A stretch of 42,832 bases of DNA from positions 1 through 42,832 of the forward strand of contig CAKRYE010000014.1 of assembly GCA_934426285.1 (NCBI GenBank), given 5' to 3'. This document shows, piece by piece, positions 26,718 to 35,565 of this stretch; positions within the stretch are counted from its first letter, which is position 1, and each line of letters begins with the position of its first letter. The notes beneath the pieces were generated by a model. That model made no database searches, had not been told where the DNA came from, and saw only the letters and a program-made list of their open reading frames with translations. This DNA is from an uncultured Blautia sp. Lineage in GTDB: Bacteria > Bacillota > Clostridia > Lachnospirales > Lachnospiraceae. A program made the translations under genes and the position numbers.

Positions 26718-27828
26718 GTGGTTGAATTAGATCAGTTCAAGAGTATTCTTGCAACATACACAGAACCATTAGTGGAAGTGAGGGATTCACTTTGACCTGG
26801 CTAATAAGGAGCAGAAGGTCGAAGAATTAGAGCGCGAGATGGAAGCGCCTGATTTCTGGGATGATGCAGAAGTTTCTCAGAAGAAGATGAAAGAATTAAA
26901 AGACATGAAGGATGACATGGAGACCTATCAGAGTCTGGTGACACAGATGGAGGATATGGAAACCATGATTGAAATGGGTTATGAGGAGAATGATCCGGAG
27001 TTGATTCCTGAGATCCAGGAAATGCTGGATGAATTTCAGAGGAATTTTGACAGTATCAGGATCAAGACTCTTCTTTCCGGAGAGTATGACAGTGAGAATG
27101 CCATTATTAAGCTGAATGCCGGAGCCGGTGGTACAGAGGCCTGTGACTGGTGCAGTATGCTTTACCGTATGTATTGCCGCTGGGCGGATAAGAAGGGATT
27201 TTCCATGGAGGTACTGGATTATCTGGACGGAGATGAGGCTGGTATCAAGTCAGTAACCTTCCAGGTGAACGGAACCAATGCCTATGGATATCTGAAATCT
27301 GAGAAGGGTGTACATCGTCTGGTACGTATTTCTCCCTTTAATGCTGCAGGCAAGCGTCAGACTTCTTTTGTATCCTGTGATGTTATGCCGGATATTGAGA
27401 AGGATCTGGATGTGGAGATCAATGATGAGGATATCCGTATTGATACCTACCGAAGCAGTGGTGCCGGTGGTCAGCATATCAACAAAACGTCTTCTGCTAT
27501 CCGTATTACACATTTCCCTACAGGAATTGTGGTACAGTGTCAGAATGAACGTTCCCAGCATATGAATAAGGACAAAGCCATGCAGATGCTGAAAGCCAAA
27601 CTGTATCTTCTCAAACAGCAGGAAGCGGAAGCAAAGCTTTCCGGTATCCGTGGAGAAGTGACAGATATCGGCTGGGGCAACCAGATCCGTTCTTACGTTA
27701 TGCAGCCATATACTATGGTCAAGGATCATCGTACCAACGAGGAGACCGGAAACGTGGATGCAGTGCTGGATGGAGGCATTGATCTTTTTATCAATGCATA
27801 CCTGAAATGGATCGCACTGAAGAAATAA
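26718..27828 (+). CDS. prfB: peptide chain release factor 2, programmed +1 frameshift
   Basis: RF2 recognises UGA and UAA and releases the nascent chain. The gene starts at GTG 26718 (another in-frame GTG is at 26706), reads 25 codons to CTT, meets TGA at 26793-26795 and continues in the +1 frame from GAC at 26794 to give 369 residues. The stop-recognition tripeptide SPF falls at 205-207 and the catalytic GGQ at 250-252, the same numbers as in E. coli RF2, which supports both start and frameshift. A predicted frame starting at 26839 alone would miss the N-terminal domain. The frameshift is autoregulatory: low RF2 favours shifting. Confidence 0.95.
26781..26796 (+). promoter_or_regulatory. RF2 autoregulatory frameshift site
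   Basis: An AGGGA Shine-Dalgarno-like sequence, then CTT TGA C: slippage of the tRNA on CTT at an in-frame TGA. The internal Shine-Dalgarno is weaker than the usual AGGGGG. Confidence 0.9.
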
Positions 27829-27851
27829 TCGCATTTAGAGATTGAGTGTCT

Positions 27852-27895
27852 GAAGCTGCTGTCAATGTGTCTGTTGCGGCAGCTTCTTTTATTTA
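27852..27895 (+). terminator. terminator of prfB
   Basis: GAAGCTGC (27852-27859) pairs with GCAGCTTC (27879-27886), followed by TTTTATTT. Confidence 0.8.
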
Positions 27896-27903
27896 TAAAA
27901 TGA

Positions 27904-27932
27904 TTGCAGATTTAATTCGTGTATGGTAACAT
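27904..27932 (+). promoter_or_regulatory. promoter of the thrR-hom-lysC genes
   Basis: TTGCAG, 17 nt, TAACAT, 50 nt before the ThrR-like start. Confidence 0.5.
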
Positions 27933-27981
27933 ATCCAGTGTATAAAAACAAATGTCTTTAAGAAACAGACAGGAGAGAGAT

Positions 27982-28437
27982 ATGTCAAAAACTCCAGCAG
28001 AAAAGAAGAAATATTATGTAGTGAGGGAGCGGGCAGTGCCTGAAGTCCTTCTGAAAGTAGTAGAGGCTAAAAAGCTTCTGGATTCCGGTAAAGTCAGCAC
28101 AGTTCAGGACGCAGCAGAGCAGACCGATATCAGCAGGAGCTCCTTTTACAAATATAAGGATGATATATTCCCTTTCCACGAGGAAACCAAGGGAAAAACT
28201 ATCACATTTATCATCCAGATGGATGATGAGCCCGGACTTTTATCTGTTGTCCTGCAGACAATTGCCCGGTTTCACGGAAATATCCTTACCATTCATCAGA
28301 GTATTCCCATTAATGGAGTGGCAACACTTACATTGAGTGTGGATATTCTTCCGGGTGAGGGAGATGCAGAGGGAATGGTAGATACCATTGAGCACAGTGA
28401 GGGAATTCACTATCTGAAAATATTAGGCAGGGAGTAA
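27982..28437 (+). CDS. thrR: ACT-domain regulator, ThrR/PheB (UPF0735) family
   Basis: A 151-residue protein. The N-terminal half contains a helix-turn-helix-like segment (STVQDAAEQTDISRSSFYKY, about residues 35-54). The C-terminal half is an ACT domain (about 65-150, TFIIQMDDEPGLLSVVLQTI) with the DEPG ligand loop. The B. subtilis homologue ThrR (formerly PheB) controls threonine synthesis genes, and here it lies 4 nt upstream of hom, an excellent contextual match. The start at 27982 is chosen over 27952 because AGGAGAGAGA directly precedes it. It probably senses threonine or another amino acid and controls its own operon (inference). Confidence 0.88.
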   Translation: MSKTPAEKKKYYVVRERAVPEVLLKVVEAKKLLDSGKVSTVQDAAEQTDISRSSFYKYKDDIFPFHEETKGKTITFIIQMDDEPGLLSVVLQTIARFHGNILTIHQSIPINGVATLTLSVDILPGEGDAEGMVDTIEHSEGIHYLKILGRE

Positions 28438-28441
28438 AAAA

Positions 28442-29656
28442 ATGATCAATGTAGCAGTTTTAGGATACGGCACAGTAGGCAGCGGTGTGGTAGATGTAAT
28501 CAATACAAACCACGAGAGTATTAACAAACGTGCCGGACAGGAAATCAATGTTAAATATGTTCTTGATCTGAGGGATTTTCCGGGAGACCCGGTGGAGAAA
28601 ATCCTGGTTCACGATTACGAACAGATCGTTAATGATCCGGAAGTGGATATTGTTGTGGAAGTAATGGGAGGCGTGGAGCCTGCGTATACTTTTGTCAAAA
28701 AAGCACTTCTGGCAGGAAAAAATGTCTGCACATCCAATAAGGCACTGGTTGCGGACAAGGGACGCGAGCTGATGGATATTGCCAGAGAAAAGAGTATTAA
28801 TTTCTTATTTGAGGCAAGCTGCGGCGGCGGTATTCCGATTATCCGTGTGATCAATTCTTCTCTTACAGGAGATGAGATCGATGAGGTAACAGGTATTCTT
28901 AATGGTACTACAAATTACATGCTTTATAAAATGAGCACAGAGGGCTGTGAGTTTGATACTGTTTTAAAGGAAGCACAGCAGAAGGGTTACGCGGAGGCAG
29001 ATCCCACAGCAGATGTGGAGGGATATGATGCGTGCCGTAAAATAGCAATCCTGTCTTCTCTGGCATACAGTGAATATTTTGATTATAAGGATATTTACAC
29101 AGAGGGCATCACAAAAATCACACCTGAGGATATGGAGTATGCTGCAAAGCTGGGCAGAACCATTAAGCTTCTGGGTACAAGCCGCAGAAATGCGGATGGT
29201 ACCTGTTATGCAATGGTAGCTCCCTTCCTGATCGGCAGGGACAGTCCACTTTACAGTGTAAATGATGTATTTAATGCAGTCTTTGTACATGGAAATATGC
29301 TGGGGGATGCAATGTTCTATGGAAGTGGCGCAGGCAAGCTTCCTACTGCAAGTGCAGTAGTAGGAGATATTGTAGACGCTGCCAAGCATCTGCATACCAA
29401 TATTTTTACCAACTGGAACAGTACTCCTGCAAAGCTGAGACCACTGGATCAGGTATCCGGAAGATTTTTTGTAAGAGTCAAAAAAGAGGCTGCAGAGGAA
29501 GCAAAGGAAGTATTTGAAAATGCAGAGATGATCTGTCTGGATCAGCTGCCGGAGGAATGTGCTTTTATTACGACGGACATGACACAGGGAGAATTTTGTG
29601 CGAAGGCTGAAAAGCTGGGAGATAAAGTCCTTGCAAAAATCAGAGTGAAAGACTGA
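28442..29656 (+). CDS. hom: homoserine dehydrogenase
   Basis: A 404-residue NAD(P)-dependent enzyme reducing aspartate semialdehyde to homoserine, the branch point to threonine and methionine. The Rossmann motif is VLGYGTVGSGVVDV; TSNKALVAD and LNGTTNYML are family hallmarks, and the catalytic region AEADPTADVEGYDACRK is intact. It is about 30 residues shorter than B. subtilis Hom. The C-terminal part (about 340-404) is a shrunken domain in which I see no D-x-PGVL ligand loop of an ACT domain, so direct threonine feedback may be weak or absent. GGGAG overlaps the end of thrR; lysC follows 29 nt later. Confidence 0.95.
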   Translation: MINVAVLGYGTVGSGVVDVINTNHESINKRAGQEINVKYVLDLRDFPGDPVEKILVHDYEQIVNDPEVDIVVEVMGGVEPAYTFVKKALLAGKNVCTSNKALVADKGRELMDIAREKSINFLFEASCGGGIPIIRVINSSLTGDEIDEVTGILNGTTNYMLYKMSTEGCEFDTVLKEAQQKGYAEADPTADVEGYDACRKIAILSSLAYSEYFDYKDIYTEGITKITPEDMEYAAKLGRTIKLLGTSRRNADGTCYAMVAPFLIGRDSPLYSVNDVFNAVFVHGNMLGDAMFYGSGAGKLPTASAVVGDIVDAAKHLHTNIFTNWNSTPAKLRPLDQVSGRFFVRVKKEAAEEAKEVFENAEMICLDQLPEECAFITTDMTQGEFCAKAEKLGDKVLAKIRVKD

Positions 29657-29685
29657 TATAGGGATAATGGAGGAAGTAAGAAACA

Positions 29686-30894
29686 ATGTTGATTGTCAAG
29701 AAATTTGGCGGAACTTCTGTTGCAAATAAAGAACGTATTTTCAATGTGGCTGCCCGCTGTGTGGAAGAGTACAGGAAGGGAAACGATGTGGTGGTAGTTC
29801 TGTCTGCTATGGGAAAATATACAGATGAACTGATCGCTATGGCAAAGGATGTAAATGAGAAACCTCCTAAAAGAGAGATGGATATGCTTTTTACCATCGG
29901 AGAGCAGATGTCTGTGGCATTGATGGCTATGGCACTGGACAAACTGGGAATTCCCGCTGTATCCCTGAATGCTTTTCAGGTTTCCATGCACACTACCAGC
30001 ACCCATGGGAATGCAAGGCTGAAAAGAATTGATACAGAACGTATTAAAAGAGAACTGGAAAACAGGAAAATTGTAGTTGTCACCGGCTTTCAGGGAGTCA
30101 ATAAATATGATGATTATACTACTCTGGGAAGAGGCGGTTCCGATACAACAGCAGTAGCCCTGGCAGCAGCACTCCATGCGGATGCCTGCGAGATTTATAC
30201 GGATGTGGATGGTGTATACACTGCAGACCCGCGTAAGGTTCCCAAGGCGAGAAAGCTTAAGGAGATCACCTATGATGAGATGCTGGATCTGGCAACTCTG
30301 GGCGCAGGGGTACTTCATAACCGTTCCGTGGAAATGGCCAAAAAATACGGAGTGCCTCTGGTTGTGCGCTCCAGCCTGAATAACAGCGAGGGAACTGTAG
30401 TAAAGGAGGAAGTTACAGTGGAAAGAATGTTGATCAGCGGTGTGGCACTGGATACAGATGCAGTGCGGATCGCAGTAATTGGATTGAAAGACACTCCCGG
30501 TGTTGCTTTTAAATTATTTGATACACTTGCAAAGAAGAATATCAATGTAGATGTGATCTTGCAGTCTATCGGACGTGCCGGTACCAAGGATATCTCCTTT
30601 ACGGTCAATGAGAATGATCTGGATGATGCCATGGCAGTGCTGGAAGCAAATCAGGCACGTCTGGGATATGTGGAGCTCCATGCGGAGAGAAATATTGCCA
30701 AGCTTTCTATCGTAGGAGCGGGGATGATGAGTAATCCCGGTGTTGCCGCAAAAATGTTTGAAAGCCTTTATAATGAGGGCGTGAATATTAATATGATCTC
30801 CACCTCTGAGATCCGTGTAACTGTGCTGATCAGTGAGAAGGATGGAGTACGTGCCATGAATGCAGTACATGATGCATTTAATCTGGCAGACTGA
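29686..30894 (+). CDS. lysC: aspartate kinase
   Basis: A 402-residue kinase phosphorylating aspartate, the entry to lysine, threonine and methionine synthesis. The kinase domain begins KFGGTSVA (K5), with FTIGEQMSVALMA and GRGGSDTTAVALAA substrate and ATP blocks. Two ACT domains follow (about 262-335 and 340-402), the first with LKDTPGVAFKLF and the second with NPGVAAKMF and INMISTSEI, as in monofunctional feedback-inhibited kinases. GGAGG precedes ATG. Last gene of the thrR-hom-lysC cluster. Confidence 0.96.
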   Translation: MLIVKKFGGTSVANKERIFNVAARCVEEYRKGNDVVVVLSAMGKYTDELIAMAKDVNEKPPKREMDMLFTIGEQMSVALMAMALDKLGIPAVSLNAFQVSMHTTSTHGNARLKRIDTERIKRELENRKIVVVTGFQGVNKYDDYTTLGRGGSDTTAVALAAALHADACEIYTDVDGVYTADPRKVPKARKLKEITYDEMLDLATLGAGVLHNRSVEMAKKYGVPLVVRSSLNNSEGTVVKEEVTVERMLISGVALDTDAVRIAVIGLKDTPGVAFKLFDTLAKKNINVDVILQSIGRAGTKDISFTVNENDLDDAMAVLEANQARLGYVELHAERNIAKLSIVGAGMMSNPGVAAKMFESLYNEGVNINMISTSEIRVTVLISEKDGVRAMNAVHDAFNLAD

Positions 30895-30912
30895 CAGAAC
30901 TGAATCAGGCAA

Positions 30913-30942
30913 ATAGCGAAGCGGATGATTTTATCCGCTGAT
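30913..30942 (+). repeat. dispersed repeat family 2, 3' part
   Basis: 25 nt (30914-30938) are identical to 41255-41279, including the hairpin GCGGAT, 6 nt, ATCCGC. It sits just after lysC. A separate inverted repeat AACCTGCG/CGCAGGTT (30959-30966 and 30988-30995) lies nearby. Confidence 0.65.
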
Positions 30943-31017
30943 GATAAGAATCCTGCAAAACCTGCGGCGTTATAAAAATTATGACATCGCAGGTTAGTTA
31001 TTGAAGAGGAGTTTTTC

Positions 31018-32040
31018 ATGACACCAACAAAAGAATTAAAGAAACGTGCCCGGGAGGTATTGGCGGAAAAGATGGGGACAGTGATCCTGGCATTTGTTGT
31101 ACTGATCATTTTAAGTTTTGGAAGCGGATGGATTTCCAGCGCATTATTTCCGGAAAATTCTAAGCTGAATATAGCTTTGGGATATGTATTCAGTTTTATT
31201 ATCAGTATTCTGATCAACGTGATTTCTGCAGGAATGCTCTATATGTACCTGAATATTGCCAGAAACAAAGAGTTTTCACTGAATGATCTGTTTTATTTTT
31301 TTAAGAAATATCCGGACAGAGTGATCACAGCAACCTTTGTGTTGGCATTTATCAATGTGCTGACCATGCTTCCGTATACGATTTATGAATATTCACTTCC
31401 CACAGATATCCCAGATATGAATCTGATGATGGAGATGGCTGCGAAAAGTGGGGTGCTGATGATCATCGGAACTGTTGTTTATGAGATCATTACGATTCCG
31501 CTGGAAATGACCTATTATATTCTGGCTGATAACCCTCAGACAAAGGGGATGGATGCACTGAAGGAAAGCATAGAGATGATGAGGGGGAATTTCTGGAGAT
31601 ATTTTCTGCTGAAGCTTAGCTTTGTTCCACTGATGCTTCTTTCTGTTTTTACATTTTATATTGCACTTTTATGGATCCTGCCTTATATGACTATGACAGA
31701 GACTATGTTCTACCGTGATCTGAAGGGGGAACTGAAGAGAGCGGGAGAAGCTGAGTCTCCGGCTTATGGTTATCAGCCGGGACCATATTTTAAATCTGTG
31801 GATACAGAGGCGGATGTAGCTGTAAATTCAGAGGCAGACCAGGATGACAGAGCTGAGAAGACAGATTCATGGAATATGCAGCCGGATCCGGAATCCCGGG
31901 AAAGTGCGGATAACGAAAGCGCAGAACAGCCACAGGCAGCAGATGACATTCAGGAGGAAAAGAAACCTCAGGAAGAACAACCGGAGGAAGAGGACAACGA
32001 GCCAAAACCCTGGGATGAATACTTTAACCGAATCAAGTAA
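31018..32040 (+). CDS. DUF975 family membrane protein with acidic tail
   Basis: A 340-residue protein. The N-terminal 235 residues are a DUF975-type integral membrane domain with about five to six hydrophobic segments (about 20-40, 50-80, 100-120, 140-165, 190-225), starting with the family-like TPTKELKKRAREVL. The final 100 residues (about 240-340) are disordered-looking, extremely acidic and rich in Glu, Asp, Gln and Ala, ending EDNEPKPWDEYFNRIK. The function of DUF975 is unknown. GAGGAG precedes ATG at a normal distance. Tex starts 43 nt downstream, so co-transcription is possible. Confidence 0.8.
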   Translation: MTPTKELKKRAREVLAEKMGTVILAFVVLIILSFGSGWISSALFPENSKLNIALGYVFSFIISILINVISAGMLYMYLNIARNKEFSLNDLFYFFKKYPDRVITATFVLAFINVLTMLPYTIYEYSLPTDIPDMNLMMEMAAKSGVLMIIGTVVYEIITIPLEMTYYILADNPQTKGMDALKESIEMMRGNFWRYFLLKLSFVPLMLLSVFTFYIALLWILPYMTMTETMFYRDLKGELKRAGEAESPAYGYQPGPYFKSVDTEADVAVNSEADQDDRAEKTDSWNMQPDPESRESADNESAEQPQAADDIQEEKKPQEEQPEEEDNEPKPWDEYFNRIK

Positions 32041-32083
32041 GCATTATAAAGTAAACCGATAAGAGGAGAATAGAAGAAACTAT

Positions 32084-34240
32084 ATGGATATTATTCAGGT
32101 AATTACACAGGAATTAAAAGTAGAAAAATGGCAGGTGGAAGCTGCAGTCAAGCTGATTGACGAGGGCAACACGATCCCATTTATTTCACGATACAGAAAA
32201 GAGGCCACAGGTTCTCTGAATGACGAGCAGCTCCGTATCCTTTATGAGAGGCTGTCTTATCTGAGAAATCTGGAGGATAAGAAGAATCAGGTATTAAAAA
32301 GTATTGAGGATCAGGGTAAACTGACTGCTGAGCTTAAGAAACAGATTCTGGAGGCTCAGACTCTGGTAGTGGTAGAGGATCTTTACCGTCCATACCGTCC
32401 GAAACGCCGCACCCGTGCTACTATTGCAAAAGAGAAGGGGCTGGAGCCTCTGGCAGATATTATCCTGCTGCAGAAGACAGACAAGACAGTGGAAGAGGAA
32501 GCGGAAGCCTATGTTTCTGAAGAAAAGGGTGTCAAGAATGTAAAAGAGGCTTTAAACGGTGCGAAGGATATTATTGCAGAGCGTATTTCTGATGAGGCAG
32601 ATTACCGTATTTATATCCGTAATCTGACAGCGAAAAACGGAAGTATTTCCTCCACAGCCAAGGATCCGGAAGCGCAGTCTGTATATGAAATGTATTATGA
32701 TTTTGAAGAGCCGGTGAAAAAGCTTGCAGGTCACAGAATTCTGGCATTAAACAGAGGGGAAAAAGAAAAATTTATTACTGTAAAGGTGAACGCACCGGAG
32801 GAGGATATTCTCCGCTATCTGAACAAAAGAGTGATCACCGGTGATAATCCTAATACTACCCCGATTCTGAAGGAAGTGACAGAGGACAGCTATAAGCGCC
32901 TTATTGGTCCGGCAATTGAGAGAGAAATCCGCAGTGATCTTACAGACAAGGCAGAGGATGGTGCCATCCATGTATTTGGCAAAAATCTGGAGCAGCTTCT
33001 CATGCAGCCTCCAATTGCAGGAAAAGTTGTGCTGGGCTGGGACCCTGCATTCCGTACAGGCTGTAAGCTGGCTGTTGTAGATGCAACCGGAAAGGTTCTG
33101 GATACCACAGTGGTATATCCTACAGCGCCTACCACAGAGAAGAAGATCCGTGCTGCCAAGGACACAGTAGAGAAGATGATTGATAAATATGGTGTTTCCC
33201 TGATCTCTGTAGGTAATGGAACTGCCTGCCGTGAATCTGAGCAGGTGATCGTAGATATGCTCAAGGAGATTCCGGAGAAGAAGGTACAGTATGTGATTAC
33301 TAATGAGGCAGGTGCATCTGTATATTCTGCAAGTAAGCTTGCCACAGAGGAATTCCCTAACTTTGATGTGGGACAGAGAAGTGCAGCCTCCATTGCCAGA
33401 CGAGTACAGGATCCACTGGCAGAGCTGGTAAAGATCGACCCGAAATCCATTGGTGTAGGCCAGTATCAGCATGATATGAACCAGAAAAAGCTGGATGAGG
33501 CTTTGAGTGGTGTAGTAGAGGACAGCGTAAATAAGGTTGGAGTTGATTTGAATACAGCCTCTGCTTCCCTGCTGGAGTATATTTCCGGTATCAGTAAGGT
33601 GATCGCAAAGAATATTGTAGCTTACAGAGAGGAAAACGGTCAGTTTACAGACCGAAAAGAGCTTCTCAAGGTTGCTAAATTAGGACCAAAGGCATATGAG
33701 CAGTGTGCCGGTTTCATGCGTATTTCAGGAGGAAAGAATCCGCTGGATGCTACCAGTGTACATCCTGAGAGCTATGAGGCTGCTAGTGCACTTCTGGATA
33801 AGCTGGGCTACAAGACAAAGGATATTGCAGCAGGAAATCTGCTGGGACTTTCACTTCTGGTAAGAGATTATAAGAAGATGGCCAAAGAACTGGGAATCGG
33901 TGAGATTACCCTCAGGGATATTGTGAAGGAGCTGGAGAAACCGGCCCGTGACCCTCGTGAGGATATGCCAAAGCCAATTCTCCGCTCTGATGTGCTGGAA
34001 ATGAAAGACCTGAAGGAAGGAATGATTTTGAAGGGAACCGTCCGTAATGTTATTGATTTCGGTGCTTTCGTAGATATCGGCGTACATCAGGACGGTCTGG
34101 TACATATCTCCCAGATGACAGAGAGATTCATCAAGCACCCACTGGAAGCAGTGAGCGTGGGAGATGTTGTGGATGTAAAGGTAATTGGTGTGGATCTGAA
34201 GAAGAAACGTATCAGCCTGTCTATGAAGGGACTGAATTAA
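32084..34240 (+). CDS. tex: RNA-binding transcriptional accessory protein Tex
   Basis: A 718-residue nucleic-acid-binding protein of the Tex/YhgF family. In order: N-terminal helical domain (with IPFISRYRKEATGSLND), YqgF/RuvX-like nuclease-fold domain (about 320-450, WDPAFRTGCKLAVVDATGK), helix-hairpin-helix region (about 490-560, VDLNTASASLLEYISGI) and a C-terminal S1 domain (about 645-715, GMILKGTVRNVIDFGAFVDI). Tex affects transcription and gene expression broadly; the exact mechanism is unsettled. The GAGGAG is about 15 nt from ATG, longer than usual. It is convergent with the LysR gene. Confidence 0.95.
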   Translation: MDIIQVITQELKVEKWQVEAAVKLIDEGNTIPFISRYRKEATGSLNDEQLRILYERLSYLRNLEDKKNQVLKSIEDQGKLTAELKKQILEAQTLVVVEDLYRPYRPKRRTRATIAKEKGLEPLADIILLQKTDKTVEEEAEAYVSEEKGVKNVKEALNGAKDIIAERISDEADYRIYIRNLTAKNGSISSTAKDPEAQSVYEMYYDFEEPVKKLAGHRILALNRGEKEKFITVKVNAPEEDILRYLNKRVITGDNPNTTPILKEVTEDSYKRLIGPAIEREIRSDLTDKAEDGAIHVFGKNLEQLLMQPPIAGKVVLGWDPAFRTGCKLAVVDATGKVLDTTVVYPTAPTTEKKIRAAKDTVEKMIDKYGVSLISVGNGTACRESEQVIVDMLKEIPEKKVQYVITNEAGASVYSASKLATEEFPNFDVGQRSAASIARRVQDPLAELVKIDPKSIGVGQYQHDMNQKKLDEALSGVVEDSVNKVGVDLNTASASLLEYISGISKVIAKNIVAYREENGQFTDRKELLKVAKLGPKAYEQCAGFMRISGGKNPLDATSVHPESYEAASALLDKLGYKTKDIAAGNLLGLSLLVRDYKKMAKELGIGEITLRDIVKELEKPARDPREDMPKPILRSDVLEMKDLKEGMILKGTVRNVIDFGAFVDIGVHQDGLVHISQMTERFIKHPLEAVSVGDVVDVKVIGVDLKKKRISLSMKGLN

Positions 34241-34266
34241 TAAAAGCTTTGCTGCCTGTGTATCTG

Positions 34267-35163
34267 TTATTCTGCCTTTTCACGGTGCGAGGTAAGGTGT
34301 TCTTCCAGGCAGCGGGCGGCAATACTCTGGGGACGCTTTACATTGCGGATCAGACAGATCTTTCGTTCGGGCAAAGCTTCCAGAAGAGGAATCTGCACAA
34401 CTTTTCCCATGGCAATATGTTCTGCAGCCAGAGCCTCCGGGAAAAAGCCAATGCCCAGGTTGTGCTGGATCAGGGGGAATACCTGATCTGTGGTGGCAAC
34501 CTCCATATCCGGTGAAAAGGGCAGATTGTGACGCATAAAAAACTGAGTATAAAGCTCATGGGTGCTGGTACCGGGACCGATTCCCACCAGAGGGATATCC
34601 TGGAGATCTGCCAGGTGGTGAGGGGTGGAGGCCATATCTGCAAATTCCGGTCCTCCCAGCAGAACCTCGCGGAAAGAAAAGAGGGGGATTCTCTGCAGTG
34701 GCTTTTTCAGTGCGATAGGTGTGGTGATCACTGCAAAATCCACCAGACCATTTTCCAAAGCCTGTATTGCCTGTGGTGTGGAGTGGTTGGAGATGCGCAG
34801 CTTTACATGGGGATACTGGTGATGAAAGGATTCCAGTTCTGTCAGCAGGATCAGGCGGAGGGCAGTTTCGCTGGCTCCGATATTTACCAGACCGCTTTCC
34901 AGACCCTTTTCTTTCAGAAGTTCATTTTCGCCGGCCACAAGCTGCTCCATGGCGATGGACACATGGTTATGAAGGCGTTCTCCTTCTACTGTAAGCTGGA
35001 CACCTCTGTTGGAGCGGATGAACAGTTTGCAGCCCAGTTCATTTTCCAGAATGTTCATACAGCGGGTAATATTGGGCTGATTATTTCCCATTACCTCGGC
35101 AGCTTTGGAAAAGCTTTTATACTGGGCAACATAGTAAAAAATTCGATAGTAATCAAGAATCAT
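34267..35163 (-). CDS. LysR-family transcriptional regulator
   Basis: A 298-residue regulator with an N-terminal winged helix (residues 1-60, YYVAQYKSFSKAAEVMGNNQ and then ITRCMNILENELGCKLF) and a C-terminal periplasmic-binding-like effector domain (about 90-290). AAGGAG precedes ATG. It is divergent from the HPr-like/DUF1294 pair, whose promoter region has an inverted repeat of LysR type, so those genes or its own are possible targets. The effector is unknown. Confidence 0.93.
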   Translation of the reverse strand: MILDYYRIFYYVAQYKSFSKAAEVMGNNQPNITRCMNILENELGCKLFIRSNRGVQLTVEGERLHNHVSIAMEQLVAGENELLKEKGLESGLVNIGASETALRLILLTELESFHHQYPHVKLRISNHSTPQAIQALENGLVDFAVITTPIALKKPLQRIPLFSFREVLLGGPEFADMASTPHHLADLQDIPLVGIGPGTSTHELYTQFFMRHNLPFSPDMEVATTDQVFPLIQHNLGIGFFPEALAAEHIAMGKVVQIPLLEALPERKICLIRNVKRPQSIAARCLEEHLTSHREKAE

Positions 35164-35222
35164 GCTTTATAAACTCCTTCTTAAATATATAAATTTGTGA
35201 TAACTGATATAGAAATTTTATG

Positions 35223-35257
35223 TTGGTATTCAGATGTGGTAACAAGTATAATACCAC
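35223..35257 (+). promoter_or_regulatory. promoter and overlapping inverted repeat before the HPr-like gene
   Basis: TTGGTA (35223-35228), 18 nt, TATAAT (35247-35252). GTGGTA (35236-35241) and TACCAC (35252-35257) form an inverted repeat covering the -10, a plausible binding site for the divergent LysR protein. Confidence 0.5.
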
Positions 35258-35305
35258 GTGGACGAAAAAGCAACAAAAAAGTATAAGATCAGGAGATTAT
35301 GAAAT

Positions 35306-35539
35306 ATGAAAGAGACAAACAAAATGATCAGGATCAATGATGTGGAAGAAGCAAAGAAGCTGGTAAGCGCAGCAATGAAATGTCCCTTTGATATTGATAT
35401 TATAGCAAAAGGAAAGTTTTCTATTGATGCCAAGTCTATTCTGGGCGTGTTAAGTCTGGGCGTGGAAGAGCCTCTGGAGCTGAAATACGACGGTTTTGAT
35501 GAGAATTTTGAGGCAGTTATCCTGAGCCTGCAGAGCTGA
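35306..35539 (+). CDS. HPr-like protein lacking the phosphorylatable histidine
   Basis: A 77-residue protein whose second half matches HPr: FSIDAKSILGVLSLG aligns with the HPr block around regulatory Ser46 (here S44). The first half, where HPr has the His15 active site in an ARPA-type context, reads NDVEEAKKLVSAAM with no histidine at all in the protein. It cannot therefore act as a normal phosphocarrier. B. subtilis Crh likewise lost His15 and kept Ser46, so a regulatory role (for example with CcpA after HPr kinase action) is possible but unproved. AGGAG lies 10 nt before ATG. Confidence 0.75.
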   Translation: MKETNKMIRINDVEEAKKLVSAAMKCPFDIDIIAKGKFSIDAKSILGVLSLGVEEPLELKYDGFDENFEAVILSLQS

Positions 35540-35565
35540 CAGAAACTGTCCGAACAGGAGGGATT

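Noticed and set aside
26839..27828. Shorter release factor 2 starting at an internal ATG
   Set aside because: It would lose the N-terminal domain. The upstream reading with +1 shift at CTT TGA C restores a full-length RF2 with SPF and GGQ at canonical positions.
27952..27981. Upstream ATG for the ThrR-like protein
   Set aside because: No ribosome site before it, while AGGAGAGAGA sits directly before ATG at 27982, and known family members begin near there.
29657..29685. Lysine riboswitch before lysC, or T-box/lysine leader before dapA
   Set aside because: The gaps (29 nt before lysC, 66 nt before dapA) are far too short and no conserved motifs of these RNAs are visible.
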